From the NCBI GenBank assembly GCA_002433465.1, contig DJIE01000007.1, positions 7,993 through 17,233 on the forward strand: DNA of 9,241 nucleotides. Direction: 5' to 3'. Numbering within the stretch: position 1 is the stretch's first letter; the number at the start of each line of letters is the position of its first letter. Shown here in pieces: positions 1 through 5,959 of this stretch. A program made the position numbers and the translations under genes. Under the pieces are notes generated by a model. The model was not told the DNA's origin and did no database searches. It saw only the letters and a list, made by a program, of their open reading frames with translations. Source of the stretch: Salinisphaera sp. UBA6602 (GTDB taxonomy: Bacteria; Pseudomonadota; Gammaproteobacteria; Nevskiales; Salinisphaeraceae).

Positions 1-854
1 GTAAGCCGGTGGTCGTGGTCATGGAGAATTCCTTTCATGGGCGCACCCTCGCCGCCCTGGCCGCGACCGGCAATGCCAATGCCCAGAAAGGCTTCGAACC
101 CTTGCCGGAAGGCTTTCTGCGCGTACCCTATGGCGATCTCGACGCTATCGCCGCGCTCGACGACGCCAATATCGCCGCGGTGCTGGTCGAACCGATTCAG
201 GGCGAAGGCGGCGTGCGCGTACCGCCGGCCGACTTTCTGCCCGGCATACGCCGGCTCTGCGACGAACGCGACTGGCTGATGATGGTCGACGAAGTACAAA
301 GCGGCGTCGGCCGCACCGGCCACTGGTTCGCCCACCAGGCCACCGGCATCACCCCGGATGTGATGGGCCTGGCCAAGGGGCTGGCCGGCGGCGTGCCCAT
401 CGGCGCGGCGCTGGTCTCCGGCAAGGCCACGCCCCTGTTCGGGCCGGGCAGCCACGGTTCCACCTTTGGCGGCAATCCGCTGGCCTGTCGTGCGGCGCTG
501 GCCGTACTGGAAACCATCGAAACCCAGGGCCTGCTGGCCCATGCCCAGGCCATGGGCGATTCCATTCGCAGCCAGATCGAGGCGCGCGTCGACGGCCTTG
601 ACCACGTCAAGGATATCCGCGGCATGGGCCTGATGATTGGCATCGAGCTGGCCGAGCCCTGCGCACATCTCGTGGACACCGCCCGCGAACAGGGCATTCT
701 GCTCAACGTCACCGCCGCCAACGTCATTCGACTGCTGCCGCCGTTGATCATCGGCCCGGCCGAGGTCGAACGACTGGTGGACGGCGTGTGCTATCTCATC
801 GAAAGCGTCGCCGCGCCGGCGAGCCATTCCACACGTTCCAACCAAGCAAGCTGA
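1..854 (+). CDS. argD: Acetylornithine aminotransferase, 5'-truncated by window edge
   Basis: PLP-dependent class III aminotransferase of arginine biosynthesis, converting N-acetylglutamate semialdehyde and glutamate to N2-acetylornithine and 2-oxoglutarate in the cytoplasm; family members often also act in the lysine pathway. The reading frame is already open at the first complete codon (base 3) with residues [15 protein letters not shown], an internal family motif, so the true start lies upstream and roughly 110-130 N-terminal residues are missing. Visible landmarks are EPIQGEGG (about 189-212), [12 protein letters not shown] with the PLP-pyridine Asp (about 285-320), [15 protein letters not shown] with the Schiff-base Lys near 375-377, and [10 protein letters not shown] (about 456-485). 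The C-terminus is intact. The GTG at 9 is not a credible start because it would delete part of the PLP domain. argF follows two bases after the stop, so the pair is very probably one operon. The specificity assignment over related omega-aminotransferases rests largely on the argF neighbour. Confidence 0.93.
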   Translation, partial: KPVVVVMENSFHGRTLAALAATGNANAQKGFEPLPEGFLRVPYGDLDAIAALDDANIAAVLVEPIQGEGGVRVPPADFLPGIRRLCDERDWLMMVDEVQSGVGRTGHWFAHQATGITPDVMGLAKGLAGGVPIGAALVSGKATPLFGPGSHGSTFGGNPLACRAALAVLETIETQGLLAHAQAMGDSIRSQIEARVDGLDHVKDIRGMGLMIGIELAEPCAHLVDTAREQGILLNVTAANVIRLLPPLIIGPAEVERLVDGVCYLIESVAAPASHSTRSNQAS

Positions 855-856
855 CC

Positions 857-1756
857 ATGACCCTGCGCCACTTTCTGAGCCTGGATGACCTGGGCGCCGA
901 CGGCATTCGCCGCGTGATCGACAACGCCATTGCGCTAAAGCGCGAACCGCGCGGCAAACAGCCCTTCGTCGGGCGTACGCTCGGCATGCTGTTCGAAAAA
1001 GCCTCTACGCGCACCCGCGTATCGTTCGAGGCCGGCATGACGCAGCTCGGCGGTCACGCCATCTTCCTGTCGCCGGGCGATACCCAGATCGGGCGCGGCG
1101 AGCCGGTGGAGGACACCGCCCGCGTGCTCTCGCGCATGGTCGACGTGGTAATGATTCGCAACCACTCCCACGACATGCTCGAACGCTTTGCGGCCTACGC
1201 CAGCGTTCCGGTCATCAATGGGCTGACCGACCGCTTTCACCCCTGCCAGCTGCTGGCCGACCTGCAGACCTATCAGGAACACCGCGGCGATATAGGCGGC
1301 AAGACGGTGGCCTGGATCGGCGACGGCAACAACATGTGCCATTCCTACATGCTGGCTGCCCGCCTGCTGGGTTTCGAGCTGCGGATCGCTGCGCCCGAGG
1401 GCTACGGCCCGAATCCACAGATTCTCAAAACCTGCGGCGAACGTGCCGTGATCTGCGACGATGCGCCCCAGGCCGCCGACGGCGCCGATCTGGTGGTCAC
1501 CGACGTCTGGGCGAGCATGGGCGACGAGGACGACCGCGAGGTCCGTCTGGCCGACTTCGCCAATTTCCAGGTCAACAAGGCGTTGATGAGCTGGGCCAAG
1601 GACGACGCCCTGTTCATGCACTGCCTGCCCGCCCATCGCGGCGAGGAAGTCAGCGCCGAAGTCATCGACGGGCCCCACAGCGTGGTCTGGGACGAGGCCG
1701 AAAACCGCCTGCATGCCCAGAAAGCGCTGCTGCTGGATCTGCTCGACGCGGACTGA
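857..1756 (+). CDS. argF: Ornithine carbamoyltransferase, anabolic
   Basis: Transfers the carbamoyl group of carbamoyl phosphate to ornithine to give citrulline, the sixth step of arginine biosynthesis; cytoplasmic trimer in the family. The product is 299 aa, normal for short anabolic OTCases. The carbamoyl-phosphate loop STRTR is at residues 50-54, HPCQ at 128-131, the ornithine-binding DVWASMG at 216-222 and the catalytic [11 protein letters not shown] at 255-265; all key residues are present. An in-frame upstream start at 788 would add 23 residues overlapping argD, but ATG 857 is chosen because the [12 protein letters not shown]-terminus is typical of the family. This start lies two bases after the argD stop, which suggests translational coupling; no strong Shine-Dalgarno is seen. 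No arginine-repressor box was recognised, as the operon promoter is outside the window. The gene converges on egtD with 26 bp between the stops. Confidence 0.97.
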   Translation: MTLRHFLSLDDLGADGIRRVIDNAIALKREPRGKQPFVGRTLGMLFEKASTRTRVSFEAGMTQLGGHAIFLSPGDTQIGRGEPVEDTARVLSRMVDVVMIRNHSHDMLERFAAYASVPVINGLTDRFHPCQLLADLQTYQEHRGDIGGKTVAWIGDGNNMCHSYMLAARLLGFELRIAAPEGYGPNPQILKTCGERAVICDDAPQAADGADLVVTDVWASMGDEDDREVRLADFANFQVNKALMSWAKDDALFMHCLPAHRGEEVSAEVIDGPHSVVWDEAENRLHAQKALLLDLLDAD

Positions 1757-1773
1757 CCCGCGCCGCCCCGTCT

Positions 1774-1793
1774 GCCGGGCCGTCAGGCCCGGC
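1774..1793. terminator. GC-rich hairpin between convergent argF and egtD
   Basis: A perfect 8-bp inverted repeat GCCGGGCC-gtca-GGCCCGGC with a 4-base loop. It sits 17 bases past the argF stop and overlaps the last codons of egtD, whose TGA (complement of 1783-1785) lies in the loop. It is symmetrical, so it could end transcripts from both sides. There is no U-tract on either strand, so it is not a canonical intrinsic terminator; it may pause polymerase, protect 3' ends or work with Rho. Confidence 0.5.
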
Positions 1794-2775
1794 GCGCCAG
1801 CACCAGCGAATAGGCACCGCCCTCGGCTTCGAAATGGCGGTCCATCGCCAGACCGGCTGCGTTGAGCAGCGCGCGAAGAGTGTCCGGCGTGAACTTGTGG
1901 CTGAACTCGGTCACGATCTCCTCGCCGGCGTCGATATCGATAGCCGTATCCAACGCCGCCAGCCTCACCCGGTGGGCATAATCGGCCGTCAGGCGCATCT
2001 CGATACGGGCATTATCGCGATCGAAAAGCGCGCGGTGGCGATACGCCTCAACCGGGAAATCGGCATCGAGTTCGCGATTGAGCACCCGTAGCACGTTGCG
2101 GTTGAAGTCGGCGGTCACGCCTTGTGCATCGTCGTAGGCGGCCTCGAGCGTGGCCGTGTCCTTGACCCGATCAATGCCCAGTAGAAGGCGATCGTCGTCG
2201 CGCATGAGCGCGGCAATCTGTTCGAGCATGGCCAGCGCATCCGCCGGCTCGAAATTGCCCAGCGTGCCGCCAAGGAACACGATCAGGCGACGACCGTCTT
2301 CGGGCAGGGGCACGGTCGACAGGCCGCCGGTGTAGTCGCCAATCAGGGCATGGACGGTGAGCCAGTCATAGTCCGCCACCAGCTCGGCGCCGGCGTCCAG
2401 CATCATCTGCGCGCTGACGTCGAACGGCCAGTATCGACAGGGCCGATTCAAGGCATCGCAGGCGTCGAGCAGATGCCGGGTCTTTCGCGAGCTGCCGCTG
2501 CCCAGCTCGAGAATATGTTCGGGCGAGGACGCTTCGATGATCGTTCGGCCGTGGGCGGCAAGCAGCGCCGCTTCGCTGCGTGACGGGTAGTACTCGGGCG
2601 TCGCACAGATCGCCTCGAACAGGGCCGAGCCATGGTCGTCGTAGAAGTATTTCGGCGACAGCCAGCGCGGGCGCGCGAGCAGACCCGCGCGTACGTCGTC
2701 CGCCAAGGACGCCAGCGGCCGGTCGGGCACCACGTGCGTGCTGGTCAGGCGCGCGCCGGTCGGGGAATTGGTCAT
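1783..2775 (-). CDS. egtD: L-histidine N(alpha)-methyltransferase (ergothioneine biosynthesis)
   Basis: Trimethylates the alpha-amino group of L-histidine using three S-adenosylmethionine molecules to make hercynine, the first step to ergothioneine; cytoplasmic. The product is 330 aa, close to the about 320 aa of mycobacterial EgtD. N-terminal family blocks are SPKYFYDDHGSALFEAI (about 40-56) and TPEYYPSRSE (59-68). The SAM-binding motif ELGSGSSRKT is at 90-99, FLGGTLGNF at 167-175 (Asn174 should match the substrate-binding Asn166 of the mycobacterial enzyme), and TEFSHKF at 289-295 (Glu290 and Ser292 should match Glu282/Ser284, which hold the imidazole). The frame stays open far upstream of 2775, antisense to egtC, but homology begins just inside this ATG. 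It is divergent from egtC across 90 bp, convergent with argF. The leader contains a tight hairpin and only a weak GGA-type ribosome site. Residue matches to the mycobacterial enzyme are by eye. Confidence 0.95.
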   Translation of the reverse strand: MTNSPTGARLTSTHVVPDRPLASLADDVRAGLLARPRWLSPKYFYDDHGSALFEAICATPEYYPSRSEAALLAAHGRTIIEASSPEHILELGSGSSRKTRHLLDACDALNRPCRYWPFDVSAQMMLDAGAELVADYDWLTVHALIGDYTGGLSTVPLPEDGRRLIVFLGGTLGNFEPADALAMLEQIAALMRDDDRLLLGIDRVKDTATLEAAYDDAQGVTADFNRNVLRVLNRELDADFPVEAYRHRALFDRDNARIEMRLTADYAHRVRLAALDTAIDIDAGEEIVTEFSHKFTPDTLRALLNAAGLAMDRHFEAEGGAYSLVLARRA

Positions 2776-2785
2776 AACGTGCTGT

Positions 2786-2798
2786 TCCGCTTTGCGGA
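2786..2798 (-). other. Tight hairpin in the egtD leader
   Basis: TCCGC-ttt-GCGGA is a perfect 5-bp inverted repeat with a 3-base loop, 10 bases upstream of the egtD ATG. Read on the egtD strand, its 3' arm carries GCGGA, the only purine-rich Shine-Dalgarno-like stretch near the start, so the structure could mask ribosome binding. It is short and could be chance in GC-rich DNA. Confidence 0.3.
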
Positions 2799-2820
2799 TC
2801 GTTGGGCGTGTTGATTCCGG

Positions 2821-2845
2821 AAGGTTATCATCGGTGGGTAACCTT
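2821..2845. promoter_or_regulatory. Inverted repeat in the egtD-egtC divergent region, candidate operator
   Basis: AAGGTTA (2821-2827), 11 bases, then TAACCTT (2839-2845): a perfect 7-bp-arm inverted repeat, AT-richer than its surroundings, between two divergent genes of the same pathway. Overlapping its right end is TAATAT (2845-2850), a moderate -10 match for egtC; this would give a leader of only about 10 bases before ATG 2866, consistent with the lack of a strong ribosome site there. No good -35 hexamer is seen, so a repressor or activator dimer binding here is plausible. The regulator is unknown and none is encoded in the window. Confidence 0.45.
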
Positions 2846-2865
2846 AATATTTCGGATTTGTACGG

Positions 2866-3633
2866 ATGTGCCGAATTGCCGGCTTCATCGGCGCGCGCCC
2901 GCTGGCGCTGCGCGCGCTGATCACCGACCCGCCGCATGGCCTCGGCCACCAGGCGTGGGCCGCACGCGAAATGGTCAGCGCGACCGTCAATGCCGACGGC
3001 TGGGGGGCTGCCTGGCTGGATGAAAGCGGCCGCCCCGCCGGTTATCGACAAATTCTGCCCATCTGGGCCGATATCAATCTCGCATCGCTGGGGCGCAGCC
3101 TGCAATCTCCGCTGTGGCTGGCCAATGTGCGCAGCGCCACCGCCGGCCTGGGCACCGACTATGCCAATACCCAGCCGTTCTACAGCGACGACTGGCTGTT
3201 CACCCACAACGGCTTCATCGACGACTTCGCCCGGACCCTGCGCTCGCAGCTGCGCGCCGATATAGCGCCCGAAATCGAAACCACCATCAACGGCAACACC
3301 GATTCGGAGTATCTGTTCGCGCTGATGCGCCAGCAGACCGGCACGCTCAGCGAACGACTGCGCGCGGTGATCGGGCTTATTCGTACATGGCTTGCCGACG
3401 CGCCCGAGGTGCGGGCATTGCTGAACATGATTGCCAGCGACGGCCAGCAGATGGTGGCCGTGCGGGCCGCCGTGAACGGCGACGCGCCGTCGCTGTATTT
3501 CAGTGCCGACTGGCATGGCGGTACCGCGATCGGCTCGGAAGCGTTTGATGACCAGCCGGGCTGGACTGAAGTAGCGTCGGGCGAACTGATCATCGCCGAA
3601 GCCGGACAACCACCGCGACGGGAATCGCTATGA
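2866..3633 (+). CDS. egtC: Gamma-glutamyl-hercynylcysteine sulfoxide hydrolase, class II glutamine amidotransferase fold
   Basis: EgtC removes the gamma-glutamyl group from gamma-glutamyl-hercynylcysteine S-oxide, the intermediate made by EgtB when the sulfur donor is gamma-glutamylcysteine. The product is 255 aa, somewhat longer than mycobacterial EgtC (about 227). It starts MCRIAGFIG, so Cys2 becomes the N-terminal nucleophile after Met removal, which fixes the start at 2866. Other class II amidotransferase landmarks are NADGWG (42-47), NVRSATAG with Arg89 (87-94), THNGFIDDF (113-121) and GNTDSEYLF (143-151). There is no glutaminase partner domain, as expected for a stand-alone hydrolase. 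Its stop overlaps the egtB start (ATGA, 3630-3633), indicating tight co-translation. Class II amidohydrolases of unrelated function look similar; the egtB and egtD neighbours make EgtC the best call. Confidence 0.9.
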   Translation: MCRIAGFIGARPLALRALITDPPHGLGHQAWAAREMVSATVNADGWGAAWLDESGRPAGYRQILPIWADINLASLGRSLQSPLWLANVRSATAGLGTDYANTQPFYSDDWLFTHNGFIDDFARTLRSQLRADIAPEIETTINGNTDSEYLFALMRQQTGTLSERLRAVIGLIRTWLADAPEVRALLNMIASDGQQMVAVRAAVNGDAPSLYFSADWHGGTAIGSEAFDDQPGWTEVASGELIIAEAGQPPRRESL

Positions 3634-4760
3634 CCGCCAACCCGCCCACTCGTATCGCCCAGCTGCGGCAGGCAAGCGTGGCCATGCTCGACGGGCTCAC
3701 CCCCGCCCAGCAACGCTGTCAGAGCCATCCCGAACTCAGCCCCATGCTCTGGCACGTCGGCCATGTACTGTTCATGGAAACCTACTGGCTGGCCGAGCGC
3801 GTGTTTGGCGACACCTCGGTCACCCACGCGTGGCGCGATCTGTACGTGCCGGAAATCTCGGCCAAGGACGAACGCAGCGCCCGCCTACCCGACGCCGCCG
3901 ATCTGCGCGCCTGGGCCAGCGCACTGGCCGAACAGAACGATGCCTACTGGCAGCGCGCGAACGACGTCGATCATCCGCTGCTCGCCGACGGCTACCTCGC
4001 CGCATTCGTACGCCAGCACTATGCCCAGCATCTGGAAACCATGCGCCTGGTGCGCGCCCAGCTGGCGCTCGACGCGCACGAACCCGTAGCGCTGACGATG
4101 GAACCGGCCGCGCCCGATAGCCACTTCGAAACGATAGCGGCCCATAGCGTGAATATCGGCACCGACACCATCGATGCCTACGATAACGAACAGCCCGTAT
4201 TCACCGCCTACCCGGCCCCCTTCGCCATCGCGCCGCACTGCGTGACCAACGCCCAGTGGCTGGGGTTCATCGAAAGCGGCGGTTACCAGCGCCGCGAGTG
4301 GTGGGATGCGCCCGGCTGGGCCTGGCGCGAGCAGGCCGCGGTGGAACACCCGCAGCACTGGCAACCGCTTGCCGAAGGCTGGGCCATTGCCGGCGACGAA
4401 GCGGCCGATACAGGCCAGCAGCCCGTACACGGCATCGGCTGGTACGAAGCCCGCGCCTATGCCCGCTATGCGCAGGCTCGCCTGCCGCGCGAACTGGAAT
4501 GGGAAGCCGCACGCCGCGCGGGTGTGCTGCGCGATGTCGAGCAGGTCTGGGAGTGGTGCGCCGACGCCTTCTATCCCTACCCCGGTTTTCGTCCCTTTCC
4601 CTACGACGGCTATTCCATGCCCTGGTTCGACGGCGCGCATTTCGTTGCGCGCGGGGCCAGCGTGCACAGTGAGCCCGAGGTGCGTCGGCCCGGCTTTCGC
4701 AACTTCTACCCGCCCACCCATCGCCATGTACACGCCGGTTTGCGCCTGGCGCGCGCCTGA
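3630..4760 (+). CDS. egtB: Ergothioneine sulfoxide synthase EgtB, DinB-like plus FGE-sulfatase fold
   Basis: Non-haem Fe(II) enzyme that uses O2 to form the C-S bond between hercynine C2 and a thiol donor (gamma-glutamylcysteine or cysteine) and oxidises the sulfur. The product is 376 aa, shorter than the about 430 aa mycobacterial enzyme. The N-terminal DinB-like bundle carries SPMLWHVGH (37-45) and QHYAQHLE (129-136, an HX3HXE motif); His45, His130 and His134 are the expected iron triad. Arg82 and Arg85 (RxxR) resemble the pair that holds the gamma-glutamyl carboxylate in the mycobacterial enzyme. The C-terminal two-thirds is the formylglycine-generating-enzyme-like domain: VTNAQW, LPRELEWEAARRAG, VWEWCADAF, YDGYSMPWFDGAHFVARG, and the end PGFRNFYPP...HAGLRLAR. 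In that last block the Asp and Arg I expect from the mycobacterial enzyme read Tyr and His. It overlaps egtC by four bases with GACGGGAA upstream as a ribosome site. Donor specificity is uncertain; a selenoneine synthase (SenA) is less likely without senB/senC. Confidence 0.88.
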   Translation: MTANPPTRIAQLRQASVAMLDGLTPAQQRCQSHPELSPMLWHVGHVLFMETYWLAERVFGDTSVTHAWRDLYVPEISAKDERSARLPDAADLRAWASALAEQNDAYWQRANDVDHPLLADGYLAAFVRQHYAQHLETMRLVRAQLALDAHEPVALTMEPAAPDSHFETIAAHSVNIGTDTIDAYDNEQPVFTAYPAPFAIAPHCVTNAQWLGFIESGGYQRREWWDAPGWAWREQAAVEHPQHWQPLAEGWAIAGDEAADTGQQPVHGIGWYEARAYARYAQARLPRELEWEAARRAGVLRDVEQVWEWCADAFYPYPGFRPFPYDGYSMPWFDGAHFVARGASVHSEPEVRRPGFRNFYPPTHRHVHAGLRLARA

Positions 4761-4793
4761 GCTGCCGGCACCCGCGGGCGCGGGGCGATGTCT

Positions 4794-4799
4794 TATACT
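4794..4799 (+). promoter_or_regulatory. Candidate -10 element TATACT
   Basis: TATACT matches five of six bases of the sigma70 -10 consensus in an otherwise very GC-rich stretch 34 bases after egtB. No acceptable -35 hexamer lies 16-18 bases upstream (the region reads cccgcg), and there is no TG dinucleotide at the extended -10 position. If real, transcription would start near 4806 and run through both hairpins toward nadC. Confidence 0.35.
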
Positions 4800-4817
4800 G
4801 CGCCGTCCTGTCAGAAG

Positions 4818-4838
4818 CCCGGCATAGAAAAAGCCGGG
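4818..4838 (+). other. Hairpin CCCGGC / GCCGGG in the nadC upstream region
   Basis: CCCGGC (4818-4823), 9-base A-rich loop atagaaaaa, GCCGGG (4833-4838): a perfect 6-bp GC stem, extendable by a G-T pair (4817/4839). No T-tract follows, so it is not an intrinsic terminator alone. It starts about 12 bases after the predicted start from the -10 element, so it would be the 5' hairpin of an RNA made there. Confidence 0.4.
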
Positions 4839-4892
4839 TAGACGACGCGCCTACGCATACGTGCCGCGGCCGCAGGTCGCCAAGCCACGGAG

Positions 4893-4928
4893 AAATGAAC
4901 GACTGAAAGATGGCGACGTTCATTTTTT
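4893..4928 (+). terminator. 9-bp hairpin followed by T6, possible terminator or attenuator
   Basis: AAATGAACG (4893-4901) and CGTTCATTT (4917-4925) are perfect 9-bp arms around a 15-base loop; the right arm runs into six Ts (4923-4928). The last three T's of the arm belong both to the stem and the T-tract. The stem is AT-rich for an intrinsic terminator, so strength is uncertain. On the plus strand it could end the egtCB transcript, the 3' end of a roughly 120-nt RNA starting near 4806, or act as an attenuator 70 bases before nadC. Confidence 0.45.
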
Positions 4929-4938
4929 CGCTGGCGTT

Positions 4939-4971
4939 GCAAACAGCTGACGCGTTTGCGCTGTTTTGCGC
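4939..4971 (+). repeat. Compound repeat with two alternative hairpins in the nadC leader
   Basis: The segment around 4939-4947 can pair either with GTTTGC (4954-4959, using GCAAAC 4939-4944) or with GCTGTTT (4960-4966, using AAACAGC 4941-4947). The right half is an imperfect tandem repeat, GTTTGCGC (4954-4961) and GTTTTGCGC (4963-4971). The two pairings share the left arm and exclude each other. It lies 27 bases upstream of the nadC ATG. Its function is unknown. Confidence 0.35.
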
Positions 4972-4998
4972 CCCGATCAATACCACGCGAGATAAGCC

Positions 4999-5868
4999 AT
5001 GCCGCAGATCGATCTCACCCTGCCCGACGATATCGACAGCACCGTCGAACGCGCGCTTGCCGAAGACATTGGCGACGGCGATCGCAACGCGGCGCTCGCC
5101 GACGACGGCCTACAGGCCAAGGCCCGAGTGATCGTGCGCGAAAACGCGATTCTCTCCGGCGCACCCTGGTTCGAACGCAGCTTCACCGCGCTCGACGAGC
5201 GGGTGCGTGTCGACTGGCTTGCCGACGACGGCCAGCGCATCCACTCGAACACGCCCGTCTGCGAGATCACGGGCCCGGTACGGGCGTTGCTGAGCGGCGA
5301 GCGCACGGCCTTGAATTTCCTGCAGCTGCTGTCCGGCGTGGCCAGCTGCACCTTCGATTTCGTCGAGCGGGTCAAGGGCACGAATACCCAGATCATCGAT
5401 ACCCGCAAGACCCTGCCCGGCCTGCGCAGCGCGCAACGCTATGCGGTGCGCTGCGGCGGTGGCGTGAACCATCGCTTCGGGCTGTTCGACGCCATTCTCA
5501 TAAAGGAGAATCACATCATGGCGGCCGGCTCCATCGAAACCGCCGTCGCCAAAGCACGTGAAATCGCGGCCGGCCAGTTCGTGCAGGTGGAGATCGAAAC
5601 GCTCGAAGAGCTGGAGCAGGCCCTGGAAGCCGGCTGCGACGGCGTGTTGCTCGATAACCTGGCAAGCCATGTGCTCGCACGCGCGGTGAACATGGCCGAC
5701 GCGCACCGGCGGCGCTTTCGCCGCGATATCGTGATCGAGGCCTCGGGCGATATCAGCCTGCGCAATGTCCGAGAGGTCGCGGATACCGGCGTGGATCGTA
5801 TTTCCATCGGCGGCCTGACCAAGCATATTCGTGCCACCGATTTCTCGATGCGAATGCATACCGACTGA
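4999..5868 (+). CDS. nadC: Nicotinate-nucleotide diphosphorylase (carboxylating), quinolinate phosphoribosyltransferase
   Basis: Converts quinolinate and PRPP to nicotinate mononucleotide, CO2 and pyrophosphate, the third step of de novo NAD synthesis; cytoplasmic dimer in the family. The product is 289 aa, typical length. Landmarks: EDIGDGDRNA near the N-terminus (the usual D-x-T of other family members reads D-R-N here), ERTALNFLQLLSGVA (about 96-110), DTRKTLPGLR (about 133-142) with the Arg/Lys that bind the PRPP and quinolinate phosphates/carboxylates, HRFGLFDAILIKENHI (about 157-172), VEIETLEEL, and the C-terminal ASGDISLRNV...DRISIGGLTK phosphate-binding strand. The start ATG 4999 gives MPQIDLTLP; only a weak GAGA ribosome site precedes it. 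It is the first gene after the egt pair, separated by 238 bp of structured non-coding sequence, so it probably has its own promoter or is regulated through that leader. Confidence 0.97.
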   Translation: MPQIDLTLPDDIDSTVERALAEDIGDGDRNAALADDGLQAKARVIVRENAILSGAPWFERSFTALDERVRVDWLADDGQRIHSNTPVCEITGPVRALLSGERTALNFLQLLSGVASCTFDFVERVKGTNTQIIDTRKTLPGLRSAQRYAVRCGGGVNHRFGLFDAILIKENHIMAAGSIETAVAKAREIAAGQFVQVEIETLEELEQALEAGCDGVLLDNLASHVLARAVNMADAHRRRFRRDIVIEASGDISLRNVREVADTGVDRISIGGLTKHIRATDFSMRMHTD

Positions 5869-5885
5869 CAGCGCAGCAATGGATT

Positions 5886-5917
5886 CGACCGGAGCGCCAT
5901 GCAATGCGCCCCGGTCG
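5886..5917. terminator. Interrupted hairpin between convergent nadC and the outer-membrane gene
   Basis: CGACCGG (5886-5892) pairs with CCGGTCG (5911-5917); after one A/C mismatch a further GCGC/GCGC (5894-5897 with 5906-5909) closes an 8-base loop. It begins 17 bases after the nadC stop and lies 43 bases beyond the stop of the minus-strand gene, so it could serve both. There is no T-tract on either strand, so termination would be atypical. Confidence 0.45.
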
Positions 5918-5959
5918 TCGGCTATGCCGGGCTGGCATCAAACCAGCGAACGAAGTCGT

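Larger units (their letters stand above)
4761..4998. other. 238-bp non-coding region between egtB and nadC
   Basis: No convincing protein gene is present: an ATG at 4910 opens a frame running into nadC out of phase with no family resemblance, and ATG 4895 gives only three codons. What is seen is a -10-like TATACT (4794-4799), a hairpin (4818-4838), a 9-bp hairpin with T-tract (4893-4928) and a compound repeat (4939-4971), ending 27 bases before the nadC start. It must contain the egt operon end and the nadC promoter or leader. Confidence 0.7.

Noticed and set aside
197..751. Minus-strand open frame of 184 codons inside argD
   Set aside because: Composition is that of an antisense shadow (Ser/Arg/Pro rich), no motif, and fully covered by conserved ArgD sequence.
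935..1714. Minus-strand open frame of 259 codons inside argF
   Set aside because: Fully antisense to conserved ArgF motifs; no recognisable domain.
2776..3609. The egtD reading frame stays open 278 codons upstream of its ATG, antisense to all of egtC
   Set aside because: The extra stretch mirrors a well-supported egtC gene, has no family resemblance, and EgtD homology begins at the ATG at 2775. Long antisense open frames are common in high-GC DNA.
3885..4733. Minus-strand open frame of 282 codons inside egtB
   Set aside because: Antisense shadow of EgtB, whose iron ligands and C-terminal domain are clear on the plus strand.
2866..4760. Selenoneine pathway (SenA) rather than ergothioneine for the EgtB-like gene
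   Set aside because: No senB (selenosugar synthase) or senC (SelD-like) gene is adjacent, and an EgtC-type hydrolase has no place in that route.
4866..4873. GCGGCCGC palindrome
   Set aside because: An 8-base palindrome of only G and C is expected by chance in DNA of this composition; no further support.
4910..5131. 73-codon frame starting with MATFIFSLALQTADAF upstream of nadC
   Set aside because: The first part looks hydrophobic, but it runs into nadC out of frame with arginine/proline-rich shadow sequence, has no ribosome site and begins inside the loop of the 4893-4925 hairpin.
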